Assembly: GCA_022701365.1 (NCBI GenBank)
Contig: JAKUHH010000389.1
Span: 806,001 to 870,000, forward strand
Length of the DNA: 64,000 nt
DNA from: Mycocentrospora acerina
Lineage: Eukaryota > Ascomycota > Dothideomycetes > Pleosporales
Direction: 5' to 3'
In this document: positions 11,134 to 23,800 of the stretch, piece after piece
Position numbering within the stretch: the first letter of the stretch is position 1
Layout of the letters: each line of letters starts with the position of its first letter
Notes under the pieces: model-generated
The model's input: the letters and a program-made list of their open reading frames with translations, nothing else
What the model was told of the DNA's origin: nothing
The model's database searches: none
Program-made: the position numbers and the translations under genes

Positions 11134-11158
<25 letters not shown>
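11134..11158. repeat. CA dinucleotide microsatellite
   Basis: Perfect AC repeat of about a dozen units, preceded by ACAT units. Confidence 0.9.
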
Positions 11159-11161
<3 letters not shown>

Positions 11162-13962
11162 AAGTTGGTGGATAGGGGGTGGATAGGGGGGTGGGGGGTT
11201 GCATGGAGTAACATAGCATTGAGATGATTATATTTGTGTAGTTCTTTTTTGCATAATTATGGATGTATGTATGGATGTGTACAAGCAAAGTAAGCAAAGG
11301 GGTAAAATCATTTTCGTAAGTATCTAGATTTGAATATCTTTTAAATATAAAGAGGAGATGGATAGGGTTGGCTCTTTTTTTTTCTCTTTTCTCCCTGGAC
11401 TTGATATATAGTTATTTACTTTATCCTGCTGTATACTGTATATTTTTAATGTGTGTCACAATCACAGTCGTCTACGCGAACGAGCGGTTTGCGGGGGAGT
11501 CGTTGTTTTGGATGTTAGTTGGTAAGACTAGTTAGATCAGCTATTTAGTAGTGATGGAATATAAACACCCTCTTTATTATTATAAATAGTTTTTTCTTGT
11601 GACATGAACGTCTTTTTTTTCTATTAATCAATGGCCAAGGAGATGTATATCCTTCTACGTGATAATTTGAGTAAACTAAATACCTTACTTTTCTAGTCAA
11701 CTACTCTCTCATTGGAAAAAAAACCCCCCCATTTTCGTCAGAATGAGTAGTCATGTACCAAATTGTCAATTGTGATAATTGAATTTTGCCATATTTCTTT
11801 GAAAAAAATCCTTTTTAAGTTGAAAGGAAATAAATTAAATCACTTTCATTGTATATGGGGGTCTTATTTCTTTTTTATGAGGCTGTGCAGAGAAAAAGGG
11901 GTGCTGTGCTGTACTCTGCTGTGCTATGATCATAGCTAGGAGTAGAAGAGTGGAGAGTAAAGAACAACAAGATCAAGATGACTACGTCTGTTTTCATTCA
12001 AAGTCCTGTTCAGCGCCTATGCCTCTCTATATATTTTTTCTTAGCATTGTTGGATCGACGATGAGATAAGAATTAGGCATGTGGGACTGAATCTTATTGG
12101 TGGATAGAGGACGATGCGTGTGACTCTCGCTGGTCTATAAATGTGTATAAATATACATGTAAACAAAAATTGTGAAATTAGACAGCAAAGGTATAAGCAT
12201 AGAATTTAAATACGCTACTCTAGAATGTTATCTAGGGTTATTAATTCTGTTCTGGCAGAAAATCGGGCAAGTGGGTTTGTGTATTTAGATGGATCGTGCA
12301 AATGAAAATCAATATCCTTTTGATCTTCTCAGAGATGAGGCGGGCAGTTAGAAATAGAGATGGAGATGTACATGATTTACTTGATTCTTAATCTTCTTGG
12401 TGGGTTACAGATCCATCTACGCAAAACAGCATGGCGTGAATTAAAGACATTGGCATGCGAGGTGGGGAGCAACAGAGTGTTGAAGGTAGAGGTATTTATG
12501 GTTGGTGGGAGGAGGGGAATCAAAATGACGTGCAGCAGGAAGACATATAGACGTATGATAATAAACTAGTTTTTATTTCTGCAGCTGAGAGTTGGGCGGC
12601 AAAAAGACAACGAAAATAAGACCAATGCAGATTTTCTAGCGACCAAAAACGAATGGCTTGAGCTTTTTTCTTGGAGGGAAGATGGGTATGAGATTACAAC
12701 TGAGAAGAATGTGTGATATTCTAATACTGTTACTAAGAAACCATGGAAGACCGAGTTACCAGCGAGAAAAGGGATAACCTTGAGAAAAGCAAAACTGTGA
12801 GGGTACTTCGGATCCAGTCTTCAATTACGAAATTCCGTGAGGTGGAAGTCTAAGATACTTGATAACTAGCGCGTTGTGAGTTGTAAGAATATAGCATCGA
12901 TTACTCAATCACATTGTTTGGTTCGATCCAAGTGCAGTCAACCTGCAGCGTCATGAGTGCAATCCTCATTGACGGCATAGTATTTCACCAAACAAGCGGG
13001 TCGAGCTTTAGGAAAGAAGCACAAACTCAATTCAGTAAAGAAGCCAGTGTTGGAGAAATAATTAAATCAGACAAGATTCCGCGGGGGTACATTCAAAACT
13101 GTTACTTCAGATCACCAAAGTCACCCCATTCTTTTAAACGCATCGTATCGCAGTGACTTATCCAAAGATATTTGTTTAATCGGCTACATATTTGTATTAG
13201 TACATAATGCCAGTCCCGAATAACATGCCGAGTCAAAAGAAAATAGAACTAACGGCACGTTTCTGACAGACACCCGTCCGAGAATGGAAAATTCAACCCA
13301 GTCTACACACATTACTTATGAATTAACCCTCCATTCCTCTGCCGCCCAACCCACAAATCGTCTCCAGCACTTCCAATCATCTCCTACTACAATATCCCCT
13401 CCCAAGCCTATCCTTCTTGAAACACGCTTTCGCAGCGCCACGCATACAAGCACCACTTACACACCCGCTCTGATTGGTCTGTTCGCATAAATCACGTGCG
13501 CGTACTGGGGGCCTCGTAAGTCCTAGGGAGCCATATGCGGAGACGCTAGTGCAGAACAGGAAATGTACGAAGGCAGTGCACGTGTAAGGCATGCGAGGAG
13601 ATGGGAACAGGTCAAATATAGAGGATATGAGATGGGGGATGGCGTGTTGGGTAATTATTGGTTTATTGGAGTCTTTGTGGATCATATAAGGCTGTGCTTT
13701 CCTGTTTCCAACCTCCTTTCAAATTACAAGTTCCTGTATCTTGACTTGAACTGTGGAAAGAGTCTCTTTTTCAATATATTTTATCAGGTCCACAACCAAT
13801 TATTTACTTGACTACCGACACTCATTCAAAGCGGTCTTTCTTCACTTCAAATACACGTACATACCACTACGCTTGCAAGTCGGATCATATCAACCCTACA
13901 AACATACCCGCCACACCCACCAAATCCATTCACGTCATCTTGGTCCCACCAATACCGCACTC

Positions 13963-14247
13963 ATGCCTGTTCTTCCACGATCAGACGACAATATGGGCTT
14001 CGCCCTCGCGCCCAGCGTCATCATCCTCCTCATACTTGTCGGCGCCATCATGCTCATCTGCTGTGGCTATGCCATTCATAAGACATTTGGATTTGGGGAA
14101 GATGGGAACGGGTTCAAGCCGATGAAGACAGAGCAGTGGGAGTATATGAAAGAAGTCAAGGCGAGGAATATGGCAATGATGGCTTATGAAGGGTGGGTAG
14201 GACAGGGTGGTGAGGAGGCGACAGCGAGAGGGAAGGAGAGGGCGTGA
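13963..14247 (+). CDS. Small single-pass membrane protein, function unknown
   Basis: 94-aa frame. The start at 13963 was chosen because the upstream part of the open frame reads like a leader (low complexity, His/Tyr/Thr-rich). The protein has a short polar N-terminus, one strong membrane segment (SVIILLILVGAIMLICCGYA, about residues 16-36) and a charged cytosolic tail of about 55 residues with Met-rich pieces. A TATA-like element lies about 275 bp upstream. It is not a family I recognise. The clean membrane-helix-plus-tail design and absence of stops argue for a real gene. Confidence 0.55.
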   Translation: MPVLPRSDDNMGFALAPSVIILLILVGAIMLICCGYAIHKTFGFGEDGNGFKPMKTEQWEYMKEVKARNMAMMAYEGWVGQGGEEATARGKERA

Positions 14248-14792
14248 TAATGGGGAATATGGACATGACAGGTTAGATAATTGGAGTATATAGATGGAAT
14301 GAAGAAATAGGATGGGAGGACCTGCGATGGGACGTTGGGTAGAAGGATAACTTGACTATTAGAAAATGAATTATGGATGAGATCATCTTTTGGAAGCCAG
14401 CGACGATGTCAAGTCGTGAAAATATCCCAAATTATCCAATACTTTTGCTTTACATGTCGAGCTGTCGCTAGAGTGTTGTATAGTATTCCAACCAGCGATG
14501 CTCCATTCGGGAAATTTCGTTAATTCATGTATCCTACATACAAATACGGTGCGCAACGTAGCTTCTATGAATAGATGAAGCACGGTAGAGAGCCGCTTCT
14601 ATAGGCTTATCGAAAAAGTGCATCATGATGTACTAAGCAGGGGGTGATACGGAGAGAATGGACGGAAGAGGTCGTTGGGAAATCAGGTGATAAGCGTTGG
14701 CCTAGTGGGATCTAAGCTTAGCGCCGGGGCGGCAAAACTTCGCGTCATCGCGTCCAGCACTCAACTATGCACTACGCCTCACGTGTTTCATC
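14248..14792. other. Intergenic, small membrane protein to rhomboid gene
   Basis: Nothing recognisable beyond the 3' flank of the small gene and the rhomboid promoter. Confidence 0.5.
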
Positions 14793-15960
14793 ATGTTCTC
14801 ACTCAGGATTGGTAGATCGTCTCTAGGAGTGCTTCGCCCTATCAGCCGGAGTCCAGGCTTTGCAGCGTTGCGCCCGGCATTTCACAAACAATTTCAGGCG
14901 CGTGGCGTAGGCAATGGACCGGAAAGGCCACCACAATATATTCCCCCACGATCAACAAGAAGAAGACAAGAGGAGGAGTCAGAATTCGCGTCCACCACCC
15001 AACAATACGACTCAGAAGGCTTGCCAGATGTTCAACATGTGCAGTTCCCCAATGTCAGGGTTCGGTATCTCCGCCCGGCAATCTGGGCTATCGTAGTATC
15101 AGGCGGCATCTTTGTCGGCCTCGCATACCTTGAAGCAAAGAAGCAACTCAAGCCCAAACCAGCCCCTTCCTGGCTTCAACCCCCACAATGGAGTGTTAAG
15201 AAGAGTGCACCTCCGATGCCAACTGAAGTCGCATCAAAATGGTGGCAAACTCTAGACCCTATATCCCGTCTGAGCTGCGGTATCATTGCCGCAAACACGA
15301 TCGTGCATCTCACCAGTTTCCCCGCATATCGCTACTGGGATCTCCTCTGGCATATTCCCGCGCGGAACGTAAATTACACCCTCTTATCTTCCGCTTTTGT
15401 GCACTCCGGCCCCATGCATCTCCTAGTCAACATGTGGGCGACCTACAACTTCATGCCCCCGGTCGGCTACTCGAAGCTCTTCGAAGGCAACACGAACCAC
15501 ACTCTGGCATTTTTCCTATCTGCTGGAGTGTTCTCCGGATTTGCACAGCACTGGTCCACACTGATTACGCCGCAAAAGCGGGCCGTGCCAGAGATATTCA
15601 TTCGCTGCGGAGGTGCAAGCGGAGCGCTGTTTGGCATTCTTGGCGCATTCTGCATGCAGTACCCCAACGCAGAGCTCGGGATTCTCTTTCTCCCCTTCAA
15701 ATTCGAAGCGCAGTATTTCCTCCCTGCTCTCATGCTCTTCGACTTTGTGGGCATGGTGCGAGGATACTCATTCGTGAACTTTGGACACGCGGTAAGTTCC
15801 TCTATTCATTCATTTTGTTCCGTGGTTCATATCCCTAACTATTACATACTAGGCCCATCTATCAGGCGCGTTGATTGGTGTTACGTACTCCTACATTGAT
15901 GGGAAGAATACGGTTTGGAAACCACTCGTAAGGCTCTGGAAGCGACAGTTGCAGAATTGA
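14793..15960 (+). CDS. pcp1: Mitochondrial rhomboid serine protease (Pcp1/PARL type)
   Basis: Exons 14793-15791 and 15853-15960 (phase 0) give 368 aa. The basic, Ser/Arg-rich N-terminus is a likely mitochondrial presequence. A first membrane helix lies near residues 95-110, followed by the rhomboid core. The catalytic serine is in GGASGALFG, and the catalytic histidine lies across the splice junction in NFGHA|AHLSGAL, so the intron must be removed to restore the active-site helix. An N-terminal helix before the six-helix core is the PARL/Pcp1 arrangement. Family members cleave inner-membrane proteins such as the Mgm1/OPA1 dynamin. The gene converges with a possible minus-strand gene about 20 bp away. 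Confidence 0.9.
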
Positions 15961-15977
15961 GAAGTGGGGACAGGTCC

Positions 15978-16579
15978 TCAACAACGCGCAATGCACCAAT
16001 AGAACTGCACACGGGAATGGACAAGCCAAGCTGTACAACATATATTATGTACTTCATATATAACTTGCAATGCCATGTTTTGAGGTACCTTTCCACATTT
16101 CGTCCCGACTATGTCATTGACCTCTACAGTCGAGGCGTTTAGAATGCTCGCACTGATAAGCTCTGCAGTTTCCCCACACTGACTAGACACTCCCCGATAC
16201 TGCGCAACTCTCCCGGCGGAAAACATGGGGCCGGTTCCCCACAAACCTAATCCACCTACTTCCTGATCAATAACAACCACCTCCTCAGACTCCACAATCC
16301 TTTTCCTTTTCCCTTGCAATTTTTCCCCTTCCACCCCCTCATCGCCTTCTCTGTCCCTTGTTGCATGCTATCACTGACCACAGCACCAACACGCACAATG
16401 GGCGTGTTTTCTTTTCGTTCTCTATCGCTGTCGGTGGTGGTAGTAGTAGTACTGTCCTTGCTGCTAACAAGAGTTTCACGACCGACACTCTGGTAGATTC
16501 CAACGTCTTCAGGTTTGATGTATACCATTTTGTTCATGGCGGGCGAGAAGAAAACAATGTCGTTGGGTGAAAAAGGCAT
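15978..16579 (-). CDS. Possible hypothetical protein gene, structure uncertain
   Basis: A minus-strand frame begins at 16579 with a good start context (MPFSPNDIVFFSPAMNK) and runs to 16256. A second frame shifted by one base overlaps it and runs to 15978, with plausible protein-like content (KRKRIVESEEVVVIDQ). One possible join is a 59-nt intron starting at a GTGCGT donor after the residues NTPI, but the splice signals are weak. A short one-exon protein of about 107 aa is the alternative. I recognise no domain. The gene would converge with the rhomboid gene. Confidence 0.3.
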
Positions 16580-16912
16580 TGTGAGCGGTTGCGCGAGATG
16601 CCTTTGAAAAGTTAGTAGTCATCAAGTGACGTGTGGATGAGGAGAGCTCACAGTTTGAGACGTCGTGTATTTTGATGTGATGTTTTGATTCCAGAGGTGA
16701 TTTTTGGCCGAGTTTTACTTGTTTCCGTGAACTTCAAATGTGAGATTACGAGATGTGGAGTGAAAGAATGAGAATGAGTTTATATATACAGAGGTAGGAC
16801 TAGTCCAGCAGAATATGCGTGTTCCGTACCATATATCTGGAATGCATTCTGTGGTACATCACCCATGGACGGGTAATTACATGTGAACCAACTCTTAATA
16901 CAAAAACTTCTG
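16580..16912. other. Intergenic around the PHD gene 3' end
   Basis: Contains a TATATATA run near 16783. No gene seen. Because the last codons of the PHD gene overlap a GTAAGC donor-like sequence (16917-16922), an extra 3' exon in this stretch is conceivable. Confidence 0.4.
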
Positions 16913-19900
16913 CTACGTGAGCTTACCCTTGCAACATGAATTGCGAATCTCCCGGAAGAGTGATGCATAATCCACATCCTCGGATTCAAGACCCGCCATT
17001 TCAAGCTCCAATTTCGACGCATCTAGTCCCTGAATGGTCGCCTTGAGCTTAGCTGATACGTCCTTTGATACTTTCACAAATTCTTCAATCCCGTTTGCTT
17101 CATAGCCAATGATGTCATCAACTTCGTCCGGAATATCCGTACAGCCCATGTCTCTCAGCAGCTGACGCACTGCAACCCCCATCTTGTGCCCACAGTCAGC
17201 ACAGTACCAGTGGCTAACTTTATTTACACCCAACTTCATGACGCAGGACTTGTGAAAGTAGCCAATCTCACAATCACGATGAGAACAAGCGACGACATCT
17301 TTCTTAGAAGATCGAACCGGAATTGGGTCGTGGCAATAACACATATAAACAGTGCCGTCACGATCAATGTTCTTGCGCTGAAATTTCAACAGCATCTTCC
17401 TAGTAATCTGCTGTTTCATCACTTTGTTTTTCTGGCGTATACGCTCAAACATACGCTCCTGATTTATCAAAGGACCAGGATTGCAGCCGTCTTGGTAATA
17501 TGCATATTCAAGAGCCAGTCGATGAGGCATGTCGGTAAGGCGGTTAAGAATCCTGGACGGAGTTCGCAAATCACCGCTTGGAGAGTTATGCATAAGCCAC
17601 ATTGCCATATCGTCGTCTACAAGCATAAGCCGACCCTTGAAAATAGGATCCTGCTCATAAATGGCTTGTAGGTTCTTGCCGTGGAGGCGATTGTAGGGAC
17701 CAGAAGAGCACGTATCGCCAGAGGAGCCAGGGTAAACGAGATAGCATTGGTCGGAAAGCAAGTCGACACACGCACAGTCTACAACTCAATCAGTTACCAG
17801 CATTTGAGCTAATACCTAGTCTGTACATACGAGGTTTATGATATGGGCAGTCCAGGATGTTGTTGGCTTCGTAGTAGCATGTGATACCATGCGTACAACT
17901 TGTATCAGCTTGTAAGTATGGCGCAGTAAGTTGGTCAAGGATGAATTGACGTGTAAACTTGATCCAGTGGAGATGTTTACCATAGTGCGTAACTGGTATA
18001 GGGAGGGACTTTGAGAGCGTCGGGGTCGTACAGCGCCTATGCGTGTTCTCAATTCTGACGTCGGTATTTGTGGCACTCGAGTAAACGACCTCTTCGTGAG
18101 TCGACGGCATTAGGTCATCTACTGAGCCTTTCCTAATGAAGCCAATAATACCGGAATCTGCGTTGCAGGGATTAATGCCTTTGGTTGAGAATTTGTTGAT
18201 ATTGTTGTTGTTCTTCCTGGTGTCGCCATTCTCTTCTACGATAACTTTCTTGGATTTGCACTTTATCTCACCGTGTACCTTTTTCGCCTTTTTCTGAGAG
18301 ATTGCAGGATGGACTGCAGATCTACTGAGAGGGTCTAAAAATCTCTCAGGTCCATCTGCAAAGCCTGGGGTGCTTGTGAAGGACGCTCGAACAGCGAGAG
18401 TCTCAGCTTTCGACCCTTTGATCATGTCTGAGTTCCCACGTAGCAAGGCTAGTGACTTATCAATTGGAAAATTTATGAGTTTGGTAGGCATAGTTCTCTG
18501 GAAGGAGTCGAGAATTTGGAGTGGAGGTTTCACGTTCCTGACCGGTTTGGCAACTGTTATCCATGAATTGTGTTGCCGGCCATCGAGGACTTCTTGTGTG
18601 CTCTGATATTCGAAGTTCCCTGATTTATCCTCAGGAATTTTGTTGATTACTACCTTCAACTGAACGGTATGCTGCTTTGAAGTTGGTAGCATGGGAAGAA
18701 GCGGAGCATTGTAAGGCTCTATGACTGTTGTATAGACTCCATCGTTTCCGTTGACACGCTTATGAATTCTTTCGAGATGACGGTGATCAGGAGTATGGGT
18801 AGACGACTGCGGTCTCGGCGGAGAGCTCGCTTGCAAAATGCTATCAGAACTAACTTAGTACGAATAAACGGCACTAGGACCAGGATGACAAGAAATGATA
18901 AGCAGAACATGCAATTAAAACTTTGATGCTTACAACGATACACATGACACGTTATTAGTAAGAAATGGCGGCAAAGGAAATAATGTTTCTTAAACGTTCT
19001 CGGGCAAACAACGCTTCCAATGGTGCTTGAAGAGACCGTAAAAATTCGACGAGGCAAATGCATGTGGTTGCGGCCGAGAATCAAGAAAGATACAACGTAC
19101 CTTGATATGTAGGTATCTTCATTTACCGGAGACTCGGCAGGAGTGGTAGCTCCGCTCGATTCGTCAGAGCTTGATGACTGTATACGTTCACCAGTCTTCC
19201 AGTCCTTGTCCAGGTATCTGTATTCCAAAATATCGTAAGCAGTCTTGTTGATGTATCTGAGGTATCCTGCTCTTCTCATTTTGACTTCGAGGGAGTCTTT
19301 CTTGACCAGCAGAATATCATCGACGACCACCTTTTTAAACTCACATACCAGCACCTGGAACATCTTGAGTTGTTTGCCTTGTAAGCCTCTGGTTTTAGTA
19401 TTACGCCTGACTAGCTCGCTGATTCGGAGAGTATTAAGAATTCTCTCCATTTCGGCGTCCAAGTCGACATCGATGTCGGGGAGTTGAGCGAACTTCTTAA
19501 GTTCGTAGCGGCTGGAGTTGTTATAGACGTGCGCGTTGAAGCGGAGATGCTTCTCAATTTCTTCAATTTCCTTAATATTACGAGGACTGGCAGTCTTACT
19601 GCTGGAATGGCCTTGTGCAGAGTGCATTATTGAATCAACGTAGCGGACCTCCTCTTGTGTGGTGACTCTCAACCTACTTGCTGCCCTGACCAAATGCTTC
19701 GCATCCTTTCGATTTCGCTTAGACGGCACTGCGTTATCAGAGATAAAGTTGCAGTCCAATTCTCTACTGCCAGATTTTTGAGTATTTATATCTTTTTCTC
19801 TCTGGCAACTGGTACCCTCAGACAGCACGATGGTCCAGTCACCCTCGCCACAGCTCTCATAGACGCCGCGTAGCTGCTCGACGATCTTGTAGTGGCGCGT

Positions 19901-20227
19901 GTAATGAGCCTCATCAATCGTATGGCAGTACTGACATACATGTCCTCTTCCACGCATGAACATGGCCTTGAGATTGTTAGCAGTACTAGCTGTTGGGTGT
20001 ACGGAATGACTAACCTGATGGAACCTATGGCAGGGCTCTGCGTGTATCCCAAAACACGAAATTCGCGCGCCAGGATGCGAAAGAGGCCGGTCGCAAAAGC
20101 CACAATGATGTTCTGGTTTTCTTCAGCATCCATCTGAACGTATGCCATGCTAGTAGTCATGAGGAGCAACTGGTTACTCACTGAGGGCTGGCGTGTCCTC
20201 CCACCTAAAAAGGAGGCTGTTGACCAT
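16913..20227 (-). CDS. PHD-finger protein with an N-terminal Cys/His zinc domain, function unknown
   Basis: Five exons by phase-matched splicing: 20182-20227, 20015-20112, 19101-19966, 17831-18840 and 16913-17778; 961 aa. Exons 1-2 are short and lie in a different frame from the longest local open frame. Splicing reveals an N-terminal zinc-binding module, about residues 16-72: CGFC, then CFGIHAEPCHRFH, then CQYCHTID. The middle is long, charged and probably disordered, with a second Cys-rich patch near 650-680 (CTHGITC, CPYHKPHCAC). A PHD finger follows at about 818-870 with C4HC3 order (CYC, CSHRDC, FHKSC, WYCADC). Its spacing resembles ING-type PHDs, which read histone H3 Lys4 methylation. 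A nuclear chromatin role is inferred. The 260-nt third intron is long for this locus and could hide a small exon. Confidence 0.7.
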
Positions 20228-20801
20228 GATGCTGGATCTTTCAAGCAAAAAATTCCCAAATTGTCAAGGGTTTATTTGCGTGAGGGTGTAAAATTGAAAT
20301 CGGGAGTTGAAGTGAATGGCGTTGCGTGAGATTTTGTCAAACGCGTGTGGACCTTATTGAGACAATAATCTCGCGTAACTCGCGGTGAAAGGCAATAATG
20401 CGAGGGCACGGCGGAAAGGAAACGGGTTTGTGCCTCCACCTGCATGTCTTTTTCTCACATTGTTCCTTACTCATAATTTGGACGAGGAAGGAGCGATGTC
20501 ACTCTAGCAGGTTTTCAGGTACCAAGACATGGAAATTGACTCATGAAGAATAGTTAAGGAGTAAATTTAATGACCGTATCGCAGGAAAAAAGGCGAAATA
20601 TTGTAATGTAAAGTCTTGAGACGGTGTGCCTGATGTAGACTTGCGGTCAACAATGTAACGTCGCAATGCTGCCAACCGTCCCGCGTTGAATGTGTACTAA
20701 CCAGAACGAGACAGACAGCAAACAACGCGTTAGATGAAATCCAGACCTCTGTTCGATCAGATGCCGCGGTTACAGCCGTACAAAGGCTCTACCTTTCGAG
20801 G
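20228..20801. other. Intergenic, PHD gene 5' side to egt1 3' end
   Basis: Upstream region of the PHD gene and 3' flank of egt1. No gene or repeat recognised. Confidence 0.5.
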
Positions 20802-23800
20802 CTAGATGTCGGTGACTATGCGAGCACCAGCCCAGACGTAGGGATAGTTACGTTGATACCAATTTACACTGTAAAAAATGAGCATTCTTCGTGATAAATT
20901 TCAGCAGAAACCACGTACAAGGTCTTGCGCCCAGCTATGCGTGGATGCGTCGCCCATGATCCACCAAGCGTGATATTGTGCTTGCCGTCGAAGAAGTCCG
21001 CTAGCATTCCTCAGTATAAATCTCTTAGAACAAGCTCAAACATACCAGTATATGCAGGATATAGCTCCATTGGCTCGAATCCGGCATGTTTCTCCAGCAC
21101 TGTGCTAGTCCACTCCCAAACACCGCCTAGATCAGACTGTCCGCAGAGAGTATTCCCCTTCTCAACGACAGAAACTGGGTGCCAGTGTTTGAAACCCACA
21201 TTGACTCCTTGAAGATCGATGAAGAGATCATGTGGGTTGGGACCAGCTGATGTGCTGGAGTTGCCGTTCATGAAAGACCGTGATGGTGGTGTCTCATCGA
21301 CGCCGTTGTTGATTAAATGGCTGCGTACGTCAGTTGGGCCTCGCAAAGTGCTCTGAATCTTGGTTGGCATACCTGTTCACAGCTGGAATGGTGTTTCCGA
21401 GGGCCTTGTCAATCGCTTGGATTTTAATGTGATCAACGTATTTATAGATGCTTCGTGTTTCTTCCATTGTGGGAATGCGCCCGCCCATCCACTGCGCGCA
21501 CCCAACGAGCTCATCGTAGGAGGCGATGACAGGCCAATTGAGAGCATATTGGAGGGAGATGACCCCGTACACCGTACGCACGTACTTGTTGTCGGTGAGG
21601 AGCTGGGTATAACCGTTTATACCATTGTGATGGCCGTTAATAAGACTATCTCTTTTGCTGCTACTTGAAAGCTCACACCAGGACGCAGGTAGCGATGATT
21701 TACCCGTTTTGGTCAGATACGTCGCATACTCTCCGTTGGTAATCGGGCGAGCTTTAGCACGGAAAGACTTTACGTGCACGGAGCGACGTGGACTTTCATT
21801 GTCCCAACCAAAATAACGGCCGGTAGTGTAGTCCTTGTCCGGGTTTTCGAGGCCTATATCGACGATCGACTCTGGAATTGTGAACCACTCATTCTCGACT
21901 GCAAGAATGGAAGATTGCCGAGCAAGTGCTGCAAAATCTGGTGTAACGACAGCCGGAGGCGGCAAAACCCTCTCGCTCTGCACCAGCATGTAAAGGAGTG
22001 TTTCTAGGTGCATTGCTTCGTGCTCAAAGCCGAGCCACATGGCACGTGAGACACGGGCGTTTGACTCAGCTTCTCCAGACATGTAAAGAGCTCTGGTCCT
22101 AGCTCGTACGGTTTCCTGATGCTTCAAAACATCAGCCAGCGGAGGCCATGTATCAGGAATTTCAGAATGAGCATGACACTTTTCAGGGTCGTCTACGTCA
22201 GGATCGATGCCGCGCTCGAAGATGTTCCAGAAGTAGGCCGGATCCGATGCCTTCTCATTTGTGCTACGGGCAAGATGAATATCCAGGAATGTTGGAATAT
22301 GCCCTAGATAGAAAATGCAAGCATTGCGCAACTTGATGGGCTTGGAGAGAAGTTCGTCTTCAGGGATCATCTGACGAGTGACAGCATCCCAAGCGGCCCA
22401 AAGCTCTTGCCACTCAGACAGCGATGGAACAGGCTTCGTAGCATACTCTTCTGATTTTGTAGGAAAGAAGACAGCAGGTTTTGAGGCAAGGTGAAGGCCT
22501 GATACATTGTAAGCAATGTTTTATAGTTGAAGAAAATAATGACTTGCCGTAGTCGCCTTTCGAATTAGCCCAAACCGTATTTTCTGCAAGATGGGCTGTT
22601 TCCCAGAGCTCCAAGATCTCTTCACGGGAATATTTGTAGCTCTCTTCGATACGAACCCTCTCACCTCTTGCAATGTACACGCCATCGATTTCGACATCTT
22701 TCAGTGGTGAGACAAAAGCCTGGTGGCGTCCAGCCTCGGTGTCATATTCCCCGATGACTTGCCAGTCGTCTTTTCCAAAGACCTCTTTCCCCATGAGTCT
22801 GTTTGCGTGTTTAAGACCATTTAAAATAAACTCATGCGTAACGCTTTCTCGATCATTATAAGCGTGAAACACACGGTCTGAATCTTTGCAAGAGTCGATG
22901 CCAATCAGCATGTTGTCGCCAGTCTGAATAACATCTCTAAAACCGGCAAGAAACGGCGGCACCTCATGCCGCTTGAAGTTACCTAAGCTAGAACCAAGCC
23001 AAAGTATAGTCTTTGGCTTTGTGCTAGCATTGGAGGACTTCAGCCACTCGAGGGCATGATCGTAGGTCCCATGGAGTCCAAAACATTTCACGTGATTGTA
23101 CCCCTCTGCAAGAGCTGTCAGTACAGTTTAGCGGAAGAGCCAGTGATTGGTTCGCTCAAGGTGGTTACGGCATAACGTGAACGCATCAACGAACGAGGCT
23201 GATCATATGTATGAGATAGCATTGCTTGTTCAGAAAAGGTGTTGATCCCTTTCTTTTATCGAGAAGTTATCATCGCATGAAGGGATAAGAACCAGACCTT
23301 GCCGCCAGTCTCGAATATTTATAGAAGTTCTCTCGAAATCAATCTCACCTGTAGGGATTTGCGCAAACGTTCTTTCAAGTTCAGGCAATGACAGATCAAC
23401 AGCGTAGTATTCGACATCTTTCTCGAGGCGGTCAATCGCCCCAAGAAGAATATTAACTTTGCGAAGGTTGCTGGGACGATATCAGTACCGACGAAGCGCG
23501 TTGGCTGTCTTGAGTTTCTCAACAACGCGGGCGTGATCCTACCCGCTTCCGAGTTCGACTAGAACTGAGCCCGATGGGATGCGTTGTGCAATCTGATCTG
23601 CATACGTCTCCAGTACCTCAATCTCGGCATTAGTTAAGTAGTACTCATCAAGGTATGTGATTTTCTCGAACAAGCGTAAACCCGCTTCATCGTAGAGCAA
23701 CAATGTAGGGAGCTTCTTTTCTCCACCATTCTCGGGCCGTAGACCATTCTTGATATCCTTTAGGATGTCGAAGTCGGAAGAACCGTCGCGAATATCGATG

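Larger units (their letters stand above)
10577..13962. other. Long AT-rich gene-free stretch
   Basis: About 3.4 kb with no supportable coding region. It contains T/A-rich sequence, several short homopolymers and two microsatellites annotated separately. Small open frames (for example 12360-12569 and 12914-13156) have no recognisable motif or splice partners. A TATA-like CATATAAG at about 13683-13690 probably belongs to the small membrane-protein gene downstream. A long non-coding RNA or an unrecognised small gene cannot be excluded. Confidence 0.5.

Noticed and set aside
19786..20259. 157-codon frame as the PHD gene N-terminus
   Set aside because: It starts at a non-ATG codon and its downstream part lacks pattern; the alternative frame across two introns gives a Cys/His module continuous with exon 3.
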